Program-made: the position numbers and the translations under genes | Part shown: positions 18,351-27,262 of the stretch, piece after piece | Numbering within the stretch: the stretch's first letter is position 1 | How the letters are laid out: each line of letters begins with the position of its first letter | Assembly: GCA_020848995.1 (NCBI GenBank) | Contig: JADLHA010000038.1 | Coordinates: forward strand, 1 to 64,000 | From: Saprospiraceae bacterium | GTDB taxonomy: Bacteria; Bacteroidota; Bacteroidia; Chitinophagales; Saprospiraceae | Direction: 5' to 3' | DNA: 64,000 nt | The notes under the pieces: generated by a model | The model's database searches: none | Told to the model about the DNA's origin: nothing | Seen by the model: only the letters and a program-made list of their open reading frames with translations

Positions 18351-18524
18351 ATTTGACTGCTGATGAGGAATGGCAATTATGATCACGCCCCGATGAGTCA
18401 ACATTGCAATGCCCTTCCAAACGAAGCATAAGGCCTCTCTAAAGAAGATTCGGTTTTAAGATGATCGGACTCCTGTTCACCTACATCCGTCCGGCATCTG
18501 ACTGCTCAAGTGGATTTACTGCTG

Positions 18525-18558
18525 CAAAAAAAAAAACGCCTGCAGGTCTGCAAGCGTT
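18525..18558 (-). terminator. Intrinsic terminator of the ECF sigma gene
   Basis: Stem AACGC-TGCAG/CTGCA-GCGTT with one bulged base per arm (18535-18558). An A-tract on the plus strand at 18525-18536 is the T-run of the minus-strand transcript. It lies 31 bases past the sigma factor stop codon. Confidence 0.8.
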
Positions 18559-18588
18559 GTCTTTTAACTTCCGACCTTAGGTCGCTGA

Positions 18589-19125
18589 TCAGTTGTCGCT
18601 CATGGCAATTTCCCCATGCAGACCGTACTGGTTGCCGATCATGCTTTTGAGGGCCTTGCGTGCAAAGAAGATGCGGCTTTTTACCGTGCCGAGGGGCAGC
18701 TTCAGCTCGTCGGCTATTTCCTGGTATTTAAAACCGTGGTAATACCGTACAAACGGAATCCGCAAACTGTCGTCAAGTCCGTCGACCATACTGTTCAATT
18801 CCTTCATCATGATATCGGAATCTGCACGGTTTTGAACGGCATTGCTCATGGAATTGATGTAGTACTGATTTTCGCTGTTGTCACTAACAATTCCGCCTTT
18901 GACTTTACGACGGTAGTTGTTGATGAAAATGTTTTTCATGATCGTGATGAGCCAGGCCTTGAAGTTGGTCCCCGCCTGAAACTTATCACGATTGGACAAA
19001 GCCCGATAAGCCGTTTCCTGGCAAAGGTCCTTTGCATCTTCTTCGTCGCGGGTCAGGCTGAAGGCAAAATTCTGCAAGGTCTGCGTCTGCTTGTCGAGAA
19101 GGGTATAGAATTCAAGGGTTGACAT
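18589..19125 (-). CDS. ECF-type RNA polymerase sigma factor
   Basis: About 178 residues from ATG 19125; a TTG two codons upstream is also in frame. Sigma region 2 (FAFSLTRDEEDAKDLCQETAYRAL ... NFKAWLITIMKNIFINNYR) and region 4 (FKYQEIADELKLPLGTVKSRI) are both clear. The sequence belongs to the Bacteroidota housekeeping-like ECF group and has no anti-sigma gene beside it. It has its own promoter and a terminator, so it is monocistronic. Confidence 0.93.
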   Translation of the reverse strand: MSTLEFYTLLDKQTQTLQNFAFSLTRDEEDAKDLCQETAYRALSNRDKFQAGTNFKAWLITIMKNIFINNYRRKVKGGIVSDNSENQYYINSMSNAVQNRADSDIMMKELNSMVDGLDDSLRIPFVRYYHGFKYQEIADELKLPLGTVKSRIFFARKALKSMIGNQYGLHGEIAMSDN

Positions 19126-19142
19126 ATTCAATAATTTTAGTT

Positions 19143-19150
19143 CAAATATA
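19143..19150 (-). promoter_or_regulatory. -7 promoter box for the ECF sigma gene
   Basis: TATATTTG on the minus strand, exact TAnnTTTG match. Predicted start about 4 bases downstream gives a leader of roughly 14 nt. Confidence 0.6.
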
Positions 19151-19304
19151 CTACCTTGTTTAAGTTATTCCAAGTAATTCTTAGACAAAACTTGTTAAAA
19201 AAATACTAAATTCGATGTAGTTTTCATAATTCGCTGATTATTAATTCCTTGTGAATTGGGTGGTATTTATCCACGTTCAAAATTTTTTGAAAGCTGGCAG
19301 GTTT

Positions 19305-20399
19305 TCACTTCTGGGCTTTCTGGAGCAGGTAAAAGCCTACCCCCAGAAAGATGAGGTTAGGGATCCAGACCGCCATCAGAACGGGCAGTACCTCGTTATT
19401 GGCAAAGGTCAGCGACATTTTGGATAAAAAGATGTATCCCACCCCCAGCACCACCCCAGCAGCCAGGTGGAGCCCAAGGCCGCCCCGGACTTTGCGGCTG
19501 GCAATGCAGGCCCCTATAAACGTCAGGATCAGGGTCGTGAACGGATCGGCCGTTCTGCGGTGCAGCTCGACTTCGTACACTTTGGTAATTCCGGAGCCCT
19601 TCTGCCGCTCCCTTTCGATGAATTTTTTCAACTCCTTCGTCGTCAGCATGTCCTTTTCATTTGAAATAAAGACAAAATCCGACGGAGATAGGTGAATGGC
19701 ACTGTCGATGGACTCGCCTTCATGTATTTCGAGGGTCTCTGAGCTGTCGCCGATGCTGCGGATCTCGTAGTCGCGAAGCGTCCAGATATTAGGGGCTTCC
19801 TTCCATTGAATGGACTTGGCTTTAAAGAGCATGACCATGCGTTCCCCTTCAAATTTTTCCATGCGAAAATCCAGACCACTGGTGTCAACGGGCTGATAGA
19901 TCCTTAGAAAGGCCGTCACGTCCGGAGCTACAAACAAGTGTACGTTGCGGTCCCGCGTTTTGATGTTACCCGGTTTAATGTATGTATTGTCAAATGTGCG
20001 AAGGGCTTTGTTCGATCTGGGAATGAGGTAATGGTTTGCAAGCAGGTGTGCTCCGGTAAAGAGGCCACCGGCAAACAGGAATGGCCACAAAAGCCGGTTA
20101 AATGACATTCCCGAGGTCAGCATGGGAATGATCTCGGTCTGGCCGGCCATGCGCGATGTGAAAAAAGTGACCGTGATCAGCGCGTATAATGGAAACAACA
20201 GGGAATGGATCCACGGAATGAAATTGAAATAGTATTCGCGTATGACATACCACGTGCTGATGTCTTTCGATAAAAATTTTTCGATTTTCTCGCTGATGTC
20301 GAAAACCACCGTAATTAGAGAAAAGAGCAATACGATAAAGAGAAAAGTCAGGACGTATTTCCGGATGATGTAGCGATCGATTATGCGAAAGGCTTTCAA
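19305..20399 (-). CDS. LptF/LptG-family LPS export permease
   Basis: 364 residues. N-terminal IIDRYIIRKYVLTFLFIVLLFS and the following helices, a periplasmic beta-jellyroll-like middle (about residues 130-260), and C-terminal helices fit the YjgP/YjgQ family. LptF and LptG form the transmembrane part of the LptB2FGC transporter that lifts lipopolysaccharide from the inner membrane. Whether this is the F or G paralogue cannot be decided here. It is the last gene of the secA-SPOR-rodA-tgt operon, 10 bases after tgt. Confidence 0.88.
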   Translation of the reverse strand: MKAFRIIDRYIIRKYVLTFLFIVLLFSLITVVFDISEKIEKFLSKDISTWYVIREYYFNFIPWIHSLLFPLYALITVTFFTSRMAGQTEIIPMLTSGMSFNRLLWPFLFAGGLFTGAHLLANHYLIPRSNKALRTFDNTYIKPGNIKTRDRNVHLFVAPDVTAFLRIYQPVDTSGLDFRMEKFEGERMVMLFKAKSIQWKEAPNIWTLRDYEIRSIGDSSETLEIHEGESIDSAIHLSPSDFVFISNEKDMLTTKELKKFIERERQKGSGITKVYEVELHRRTADPFTTLILTFIGACIASRKVRGGLGLHLAAGVVLGVGYIFLSKMSLTFANNEVLPVLMAVWIPNLIFLGVGFYLLQKAQK

Positions 20400-20409
20400 G
20401 GCGTCCTTT

Positions 20410-21549
20410 TTACAAAGTTCGGTTAATTACCGGTAGTATTTCCCGCTTCCATTCTGCAAAGCGTCCCTTTTGGATTTGCTGTCGAGCTTCGGCGAGAAGC
20501 CATGCGTAAAAGGCCAGGTTTTGGAGGCTGGCGATCTGCAGTGCGAGCAATTCTCCGGCATGAAAAAGGTGCCTCAGGTAAGCCCGCGTATGGTCCCTGC
20601 TGGTTGGAAGTGTCAGTCCTTCATCGACAGGCGTGAAATCGGTTTTCCATTTGGCGTTTCGGATGTGTAAAATTCCCCTGGTCGTGTATAGAATCCCGTG
20701 CCGTGCATTGCGGGTGGGCAAAACACAATCGAACATATCGATCCCGGCGTCGATGGCATCGAGCAGGTTTTTGGGCGTTCCGACTCCCATGAGGTAACGG
20801 GCCCGGTCTTGCGGAAGCGTCTTCCCGGCAAGATGTACCAGCCGGATGAGGTCTTCTTCAGGTTCCCCGACAGAGAGGCCTCCAATGGCGTAAACCGGCG
20901 CGTCCAGCTGGCTGATAAACGCAAAAGACTGTTCGCGGAGATCGTCGAACACAGATCCCTGTGCAATCGGGATAAAACTCTGGGCGTGGCCATAGTGGGG
21001 TCGTGTCCGCTGATATTGTTCCATTCCGCGTTCGAGCCAACGGTGTGTGATGCCCATGGATTTTTCTGCATAGCTTCGTTCGCAGGGCCAGGGGGTGCAT
21101 TCGTCTAATGCCATCATAATGTCCGATCCGAGCATGCGCTGAATGTCGACCACGCGTTCGGGAGTGAACAGGTGTTTGCTTCCGTCGATGTGCGAAGCGA
21201 ACGATACTCCTTCTTCCCGGAGCTTTCTGCGTTCGCTGAGGGAAAAAACCTGATAGCCGCCGCTGTCGGTAAGCAGCGCCCTTTTCCAACCCATAAACTG
21301 GTGCAAGCCGCCGGCTTCGGCGATCACGCTGGTTCCGGGTCTGAGGTAGAGGTGATAGGTGTTTCCCAGAATGATCTTTGCTTCAATTTGCTCCTGCAAT
21401 TCACGCTGATGAACGGCCTTTACGGTGGCCTGTGTCCCCACCGGCATAAAAACCGGCGTACTGATCTCTCCATGATCGGTATAAAGCGCCCCGCATCTTG
21501 CGCTGCTTCCGGGATCGCGGTGGGTGCATAAGAAGCGAATCCCCATCAT
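20410..21549 (-). CDS. tgt: tRNA-guanine(34) transglycosylase lacking the zinc site
   Basis: About 379 residues from ATG 21549, which overlaps the rodA stop as ATGA. It exchanges guanine 34 for preQ1 in tRNAs with GUN anticodons. Family marks are present: LGNTYHLYLRPG, the active-site DSGGYQVFSL, GGLSVGE, and the catalytic region FDCVLPTRNARHG. Oddly, the C-terminal zinc motif CxCxxC...H is absent: the aligned residues are Leu, Leu, Ser, and Gln instead of His (PVDEGLTLPTSRDHTRAYL ... ASLQN). No cysteine remains in that segment. QueD at 63.1 kb acts earlier in the same pathway. Confidence 0.93.
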   Translation of the reverse strand: MMGIRFLCTHRDPGSSARCGALYTDHGEISTPVFMPVGTQATVKAVHQRELQEQIEAKIILGNTYHLYLRPGTSVIAEAGGLHQFMGWKRALLTDSGGYQVFSLSERRKLREEGVSFASHIDGSKHLFTPERVVDIQRMLGSDIMMALDECTPWPCERSYAEKSMGITHRWLERGMEQYQRTRPHYGHAQSFIPIAQGSVFDDLREQSFAFISQLDAPVYAIGGLSVGEPEEDLIRLVHLAGKTLPQDRARYLMGVGTPKNLLDAIDAGIDMFDCVLPTRNARHGILYTTRGILHIRNAKWKTDFTPVDEGLTLPTSRDHTRAYLRHLFHAGELLALQIASLQNLAFYAWLLAEARQQIQKGRFAEWKREILPVINRTL

Positions 21550-22934
21550 TTGCGACTTTGCATCCTGAACAAGACACCCAGCATCAGCGAAAACCCGATC
21601 AGTGCAGATCCTCCTTTGCTGATGAAGGGCAGCGGAATGCCTATGATGGGAAACAAGCCAAGGGTCATTCCGATGTTGATCACGACGTGCACCAGGAGCA
21701 GGCCTCCTACACAAGCTGCATAAGTTCTGAAAAATTTATGCTCGGCCCGCTCGCTCATCAAAAAAATTCTATAGATCAATGCACAGAAAAGAACTATCAC
21801 GGTTGCAGCACCGATAAAGCCCTGTTCTTCTCCGATCGAACTGAAAACGAAGTCCGTTGATTGTTCCGGCACAAATTTCAGGCGCGTCATGTTGCCATTC
21901 AGGTAACCGCGTCCCGAAAATCCTCCTGCCCCAATGGCCACTTTGGATTGCAAGACGTTGTAAAGTGCTCCTCTTGGATCGCATTCGGAAGGCTTCAGCC
22001 ACACCTTAATGCGCTCTTGCTGGTGCGGTTCCAGTTTGGATACCACCGTGACCGACGTGTACGCCACCAGGGCCAGAACGGAGACTCCGGCTGGCAGGAT
22101 CAGCGCCAGCGATTCTTCTTTTAATTTCCACAAAATGACCATTGCAAAAGCAAGAAGGCTGATTCCCAACAACATCCGGTGTTCTTCTGCCAGCGCGTTT
22201 CCCGCAAGGACCATCCCTGCCGCTCCAGCTGCAACCAACAGCCATTGAATGCGAACGGGTCTCATAAAGGCGGCAGCGGTGATCAAAGCCGCAAGGACCA
22301 GTCCGTAATTAACCCAAACCAGCGGAAATATAAAAGAGGCGATAAATGTGCAAAACAACAATGCGATGGCCAGGAAATACCATGCGTTCAATCCTTCGAT
22401 GAACAACATAATCAGAAACGACAAAAAAACAAGTGCGGAGCCAGCATCGGGCTGCAACAGTACGAGCAGCATCGGAGCAAGGATCAAACCAAATGCAATG
22501 AGCTGAAAGTAGCCCTGTCGCAGGTTCGTCCGGTAGTACGTCATGAAGGAAGACAGTGCCAGGGCCGTACCAAATTTTGCCAGCTCGGTAGGCTGAAATG
22601 AGAAGCCACCCATGTTAAACCATGCCCGGGCGCCCTTAACTTCAGAACCAAAAATCAATACGAGCGCAAGCAAAAGCAGTGACACACCGTATACCAGATA
22701 CGCAAATGTGTGCCAGAATTTTTCGCCGATGAGCTGGGCGATCCCAAAAGTAGTCAACGCTGCCAGCAAATACACGCTGTGCTTGGTCATGGGGTTATCG
22801 AGGCTTAGGTAGTCTGTCGTAACCGCCTGGCCATGATGTATCGAATACAAAACGAGCCAGCCTACAGCAAGCAGGCTCAGGTAAAGCCCGATGGTGATCC
22901 AGTCGTAATGTTCAGCTTTGCGCGATGAAGCCAT
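21546..22934 (-). CDS. rodA: Rod shape-determining protein RodA (SEDS glycosyltransferase)
   Basis: 462 residues, roughly ten hydrophobic segments. SEDS-family polymerases extend peptidoglycan glycan strands together with a class B PBP. Diagnostic blocks: FQPTELAKFGTALALS, LLQPDAGSALVFL, KSKVAIGAGGFSGRGYL-like QSKVAIGAGGFSGRGYLNG, and FVFSSIGEEQGFIG. It is longer than typical (about 370-430) because of an extended loop/helix region around residues 190-300. It lies directly after the SPOR-like gene and overlaps tgt. Confidence 0.93.
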   Translation of the reverse strand: MASSRKAEHYDWITIGLYLSLLAVGWLVLYSIHHGQAVTTDYLSLDNPMTKHSVYLLAALTTFGIAQLIGEKFWHTFAYLVYGVSLLLLALVLIFGSEVKGARAWFNMGGFSFQPTELAKFGTALALSSFMTYYRTNLRQGYFQLIAFGLILAPMLLVLLQPDAGSALVFLSFLIMLFIEGLNAWYFLAIALLFCTFIASFIFPLVWVNYGLVLAALITAAAFMRPVRIQWLLVAAGAAGMVLAGNALAEEHRMLLGISLLAFAMVILWKLKEESLALILPAGVSVLALVAYTSVTVVSKLEPHQQERIKVWLKPSECDPRGALYNVLQSKVAIGAGGFSGRGYLNGNMTRLKFVPEQSTDFVFSSIGEEQGFIGAATVIVLFCALIYRIFLMSERAEHKFFRTYAACVGGLLLVHVVINIGMTLGLFPIIGIPLPFISKGGSALIGFSLMLGVLFRMQSRK

Positions 22935-22936
22935 GG

Positions 22937-23326
22937 TTACAATTCATCGTAGGGGATTTTGTCCATGGACAGAAAGGCTGCTGGAAATTTTTTCTTGACC
23001 TGCTCGAGGTCATGGCTTGCTTCGTAGCGCGAAACGAACGAACCAGCCCGCAGATAGTAATAGGGTTCTTTGTATTCCCACTTCGTCTTGAAGGGAAAAA
23101 GACTTTGAAATTTGGTTTTCGTTTGCTCCATCAGCCTTCGGTCGGTCGTTGCTATGATCACGATCCTCCAGCCCATAATTTGCGTCAGTGCCTCGTTCCT
23201 GCGCTTAAAGGCTTCGACAACCCTGGCTACTGCTTCGTCCTCTGTGATGGTTACCTGCGTTTGTGCGGATAACTTCGGACACATCCATGCAAGCATGTAC
23301 AATACCGCGAGGCCTGTCTTCCGCAT
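22937..23326 (-). CDS. Exported SPOR-like domain protein
   Basis: 129 residues. Signal peptide ending near MCPKLSAQ, then a single compact domain with the pattern YYLRAGSFVSRYEASHDLEQVKKKFP... resembling Bacteroidota SPOR-type repeats, which bind denuded peptidoglycan. Lies between secA (6 bases) and rodA (2 bases), consistent with a cell-wall job. Sequence-level SPOR assignment is moderate because the fold is defined mainly by structure. Confidence 0.7.
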   Translation of the reverse strand: MRKTGLAVLYMLAWMCPKLSAQTQVTITEDEAVARVVEAFKRRNEALTQIMGWRIVIIATTDRRLMEQTKTKFQSLFPFKTKWEYKEPYYYLRAGSFVSRYEASHDLEQVKKKFPAAFLSMDKIPYDEL

Positions 23327-23332
23327 TGACTA

Positions 23333-26300
23333 TTAGTTTCCGTGACAGTTTTTAAATTTCTTGCCGCTACCACAGGGGCAGAGGTCGTTCCTTCCCACTT
23401 TGGGTGCTGCGTTGCGAACCGTTTGAATGGATTGCCGGGGTGGTCCTCCGGCCTCCTCCGCAGCACGCCGCATATTTTCTTCACTGCGACTCGTCGTTGT
23501 TTTGCTGTAATCGGTTCGCTGTGTCCTGGCTTCAGAAACTTGCTGATCTACCGAAAACATGAGCCTGCACTTTGCCAGGTAGCTCGTAATTTCCTGGTTC
23601 ATCTTGTATACGAGCTGCTCGAATAATTTATACGCCTCGAGTTTGTAAATGACCAATGGGTCCTTCTGTTCAAAACTGGCCGCCTGCACCGACTCTTTGA
23701 GTTCGTCCATGTCGCGCAGATGTTCCTTCCAGTTCTGATCGAGTTTGATCAGGGCAATGGTCTTTTCGATATCTCGCATGATGCTCTTCCCCCCTGAAGA
23801 AATGGCTTCATCCATTTCCACGCCGATCGGCATGGGTTCTGTCGTACCATCCGAAACGGGAATGGCCACCCGCGCATATTTGTTTCCTTCCTGCTGTTTG
23901 ACATTGCGGATCAGGGGCAGCAGGACTTCGCGGATCTGATCTGCCTTGCGGTGGTACCAGTCGAAGAACTGGTTGCCGATCTCCTGGGCAATCTCCGCAT
24001 CCGGAGCCTCCCTGAACCGCGCTTCTTCCAGGTTGGGTTCAAAACCAAGGGTCGAGAGCACTTCGAACATCAAGGCCTCATATTCTCCGCGCTGTTTGTG
24101 CCTGGATACCAGTTGCTCGACGGCAGAATGAAAGGTATAGCTTAGGTCAACCGCCAATCGGTCGCCGTATAAAGCGTGGTTTCTCTTTTTATAGATGGCA
24201 TCCCGCTGAATGTTCATTACGTCATCGTATTCGAGCAGGCGCTTTCGAATGCCGAAGTTGTTTTCCTCCACTTTCTTCTGGGCCCGCTCGATCGATTTGG
24301 TCACCATGGGATGCTGCAGCACCTCCCCCTCCTTGTGTCCAAGCTTGTCCATGATGCCCGTGATCCGGTCAGAATTGAAAAGGCGCATCAGGTTGTCTTC
24401 AAAAGAAACATAAAACTGGCTGGAACCGGGATCCCCCTGGCGTCCTGCTCGTCCCCTCAGCTGCCTGTCAACCCGCCTTGACTCGTGTCGCTCCGTTCCG
24501 ATGATTGCCAATCCACCTGCCCGCTTCACTTCATCCGTAATCTTGATGTCAGTTCCTCGACCGGCCATGTTGGTTGCAATGGTCACCTTTCCAGGCTTTC
24601 CGGCTTCGGCGACGATCTCTGCTTCCCGCTGGTGTTGCTTTGCATTGAGTACGTTGTGCGCAATCCCGCGCAATTGGAGCATGCGGCTGAGTTTTTCGGA
24701 TATATCAACCGAAGTGGTTCCAACCAGCACCGGACGTCCCTCAGAAGTGCATTTAGAAATTTCTTCAATGACAGCATTAAACTTCTCCCTCGCAGTTTTG
24801 TAGACCAGATCTTCGCGGTCATCGCGAACGATCTTTTTATTGGTAGGAATGACAACGACGTCGAGTTTATAAATTTGCCAGAATTCTCCTGCCTCCGTTT
24901 CTGCCGTGCCGGTCATTCCGGCAAGCTTGTGATACATCCTGAAATAATTCTGTAGCGTAATGGTGGCATAGGTTTGCGTCAACTCTCCCACCTTAACACT
25001 TTCCTTTGCTTCAATGGCCTGGTGCAATCCATCCGAATACCGCCTGCCCTCAAGCAACCGTCCCGTGCCTTCGTCAACGATCTTCACGTGACCATCGATG
25101 ACGACGTATTCTTCGTCTATCTCAAATAAGGTATACGCTTTGAGCAACTGGCTTACACAATGAAGGCGCTTTGATTTAACCGAAAAGTCATCGAGGATCT
25201 TTTCCTTGGCCTTCAGTTTTTCATCCTTAGGCAAGGCATCATCGTTCTCAAGCGAATGGATCTCCGCCGAAAGGTCGGGAATCACAAAAAAGTTGTTATC
25301 GGATTCCCCCTTTGACAAATAATCGATGCCCAACGCAGTCAACTCAACCTGGCGGTTTTTTTCGTCTATTGTAAACAAGAGAGGTTCGTCAGCCACACGC
25401 ATATTTTTTGACTGCTCCTGCATATAATAATTCTCCGTCTTGTGCAGGATGTTGCGAATGCCGTCTTCACTGAGGTACTTGATCAGCGGACGCGCTTTGG
25501 GCATGGCCCGGTATGAACGGAACAGATCAAGCCCTCCTTCTCCCTCCTGGTATCCGACCGAAGCCTGTTCGGTTATCTTTTTACGGGCATCCGAAAGAAA
25601 TTGTGTTGCCAGCCGCTTTTGCTCATTGATGAGCTTCTCCACTTTTGGCTTAAGTACGTTGTATTCTTCACTTTCCTCGTCGACATCAACAGGACCGGAA
25701 ATGATGAGCGGCGTGCGGGCATCGTCGATCAAAACGCTGTCCACCTCGTCGACCATGGCGTAGTGGTGCTTGCTCTGCACCCTTTCGTCAACTGAACGCA
25801 CCATGTTGTCACGGAGATAGTCAAAACCAAATTCATTGTTGGTACCATAGGTAATGTCACAGCGGTACGCCTGCTTGCGCTGTGCCGAATTTGGTTTGTA
25901 CTTATCGATGCAATCAACCGTCAACAAAAGAAATTCGAAAATCGGACCTACCCATTCGCTGTCTCTGCGTGCGAGGTAATCGTTGACGGTGACGATGTGC
26001 ACGCCTTCACCGGTCAAACCGTTGAGGTAGGCAGGAAGCGTTGCCACGAGGGTCTTTCCTTCGCCAGTGGCCATCTCTGCGATTTTTCCATCGTGCAGGA
26101 CCATCCCACCAATCAGCTGAACATCGTAGTGGACCATGTTCCACACAATCTGGCCACCGGCGGCCATCCAGTTGTTGGCATAGTGCGCAACGTCTCCGTC
26201 AAGCTGGATATAGGGTTTTGTCACGGCCAGGTTCCGGTCGTGGTCGGTGGCGCGTACCGTGATTCGCTCGTTTTCCGTAAAACGCCGGGCGGTTTCCCGC

Positions 26301-26638
26301 ACCACTGCAAAAGCTTCCGGCAAGAGGGTGCGAAGGACTTCCTCTGTGTGTTGATCCCTCTCCTTGATCTTACGGTCAATGACATTGTATATATCTTCCT
26401 TGGAAAATACGTCGTCTTCCCGTTCAGCAGCCTCGCGCAATTCAGACAGCTCTTCATCGATGGCGGTGAGGTGTTCCCGAATGCGTGCCCTGAACTCATT
26501 GGTTTTGTTGCGCAAAGCATCGTTGTCAAGTTCAGAGATGGCCGCTCCTGCCTCGTTGACCTGGTCTACAACGGGACCATAGGCCTGTACGTCCTTTTCC
26601 TGTTTGGTACCGAATATTTTTTTGAGAAATCCTAACAT
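23333..26638 (-). CDS. secA: Preprotein translocase ATPase SecA
   Basis: About 1101 residues from the ATG giving MLGFLKKIFG; 11 upstream in-frame codons lie over the promoter. It powers SecYEG export. Visible: Walker A MATGEGKTL (about residues 189-197), the DEVDSVLIDDA Walker B, preprotein cross-linking domain, second nucleotide-binding motif GRGTDI and GRAGRQGDPG, and a C-terminal zinc-binding LCPCGSGKKFKNC tail. The protein is larger than the about 900 residues of E. coli SecA, as usual in Bacteroidota, with inserted segments around residues 330-450. First gene of the five-gene operon. Confidence 0.97.
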   Translation of the reverse strand: MLGFLKKIFGTKQEKDVQAYGPVVDQVNEAGAAISELDNDALRNKTNEFRARIREHLTAIDEELSELREAAEREDDVFSKEDIYNVIDRKIKERDQHTEEVLRTLLPEAFAVVRETARRFTENERITVRATDHDRNLAVTKPYIQLDGDVAHYANNWMAAGGQIVWNMVHYDVQLIGGMVLHDGKIAEMATGEGKTLVATLPAYLNGLTGEGVHIVTVNDYLARRDSEWVGPIFEFLLLTVDCIDKYKPNSAQRKQAYRCDITYGTNNEFGFDYLRDNMVRSVDERVQSKHHYAMVDEVDSVLIDDARTPLIISGPVDVDEESEEYNVLKPKVEKLINEQKRLATQFLSDARKKITEQASVGYQEGEGGLDLFRSYRAMPKARPLIKYLSEDGIRNILHKTENYYMQEQSKNMRVADEPLLFTIDEKNRQVELTALGIDYLSKGESDNNFFVIPDLSAEIHSLENDDALPKDEKLKAKEKILDDFSVKSKRLHCVSQLLKAYTLFEIDEEYVVIDGHVKIVDEGTGRLLEGRRYSDGLHQAIEAKESVKVGELTQTYATITLQNYFRMYHKLAGMTGTAETEAGEFWQIYKLDVVVIPTNKKIVRDDREDLVYKTAREKFNAVIEEISKCTSEGRPVLVGTTSVDISEKLSRMLQLRGIAHNVLNAKQHQREAEIVAEAGKPGKVTIATNMAGRGTDIKITDEVKRAGGLAIIGTERHESRRVDRQLRGRAGRQGDPGSSQFYVSFEDNLMRLFNSDRITGIMDKLGHKEGEVLQHPMVTKSIERAQKKVEENNFGIRKRLLEYDDVMNIQRDAIYKKRNHALYGDRLAVDLSYTFHSAVEQLVSRHKQRGEYEALMFEVLSTLGFEPNLEEARFREAPDAEIAQEIGNQFFDWYHRKADQIREVLLPLIRNVKQQEGNKYARVAIPVSDGTTEPMPIGVEMDEAISSGGKSIMRDIEKTIALIKLDQNWKEHLRDMDELKESVQAASFEQKDPLVIYKLEAYKLFEQLVYKMNQEITSYLAKCRLMFSVDQQVSEARTQRTDYSKTTTSRSEENMRRAAEEAGGPPRQSIQTVRNAAPKVGRNDLCPCGSGKKFKNCHGN

Positions 26639-26984
26639 CGTATGGGTTTGCAAAATTACGCTATACCGCACAAATCATTCCAGCCAGCCTGCGCGTGTCA
26701 TTTTGTCAGGTTTTCCCTCTCCATGACCGTACATCAACTTTTGCAGGCATGCTCGACGCCGGGATCGCCTGCAACAAGCTTCCCGTTTTTTGCTTTTTAG
26801 GAGCCCTCTCTTCATCACAATGTGCTGAATATCAACACTATATGTTATTTCGAATCGGGATGACAATGGCCCGCTCCCTGAACTCCCCATTTTTAGGGCA
26901 CTTTGAAAAATTCCGTGTTGATTCCAGAAGGTTAAGTGTTCCCTCACGTCACGACCTTGCCACAGTGCATTCAGGAAAACCCGA
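26639..26984. other. Gene-free stretch upstream of secA
   Basis: About 345 bases between secA and the repeat copy at 27 kb. Apart from the secA -7 box and the reversed 12-mer TTTAGGGCACTT at about 26,893 I see no gene, hairpin or RNA. Short open frames here have no recognisable product. Confidence 0.5.
26651..26658 (-). promoter_or_regulatory. -7 promoter box for the secA operon
   Basis: TAATTTTG on the minus strand, exact TAnnTTTG match. Predicted leader of about 10 nt before the chosen secA ATG, which supports that start over the longer frame. Confidence 0.6.
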
Positions 26985-27097
26985 CGCGTCGCAGCGAAGG
27001 ATGCTGTATGGAGCCCTCACTGACTGTGCTGTAACGAAGAATTGTAAAAGTAATTTCATTGAACGCGCGAGGCCGGGAGGGCAAGCTGACGCAAGAA
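26985..27097. repeat. Dispersed repeat, diverged copy C
   Basis: Aligns without gaps to bases 13-125 in the same orientation, with roughly three quarters of positions identical (for example CAGCGAAGGA, ACTGACTG, AACGAAG, TTCATTGA shared). It lies between secA and the cyclase gene. The 165 bases after it hold nothing recognisable. Confidence 0.7.
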
Positions 27098-27262
27098 GGC
27101 GTGAAAAGGGGCAGACCTTTGGCTAAGCAATGGATGTTGCAAGCTTTGGGCTTTGCCGGAATTTCTCCGCAGTCTTGCATGCATTCGAGGCATCGCTTAG
27201 AAGGTCTATCCATTGCACAGATAGGATGGATTGCCCTTAACGGTCTATGCCTGGGGTAGAAA

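Noticed and set aside
19267-19275. TTATCCACG, one base from a DnaA box, in the gap near 19.3 kb
   Set aside because: Single site, no partner boxes and no skew or gene-direction change nearby; not called an origin.
23333-26638. Possible frameshift in SecA because of its 1101-residue length
   Set aside because: All motifs are in one frame and long SecA proteins are usual in this phylum.
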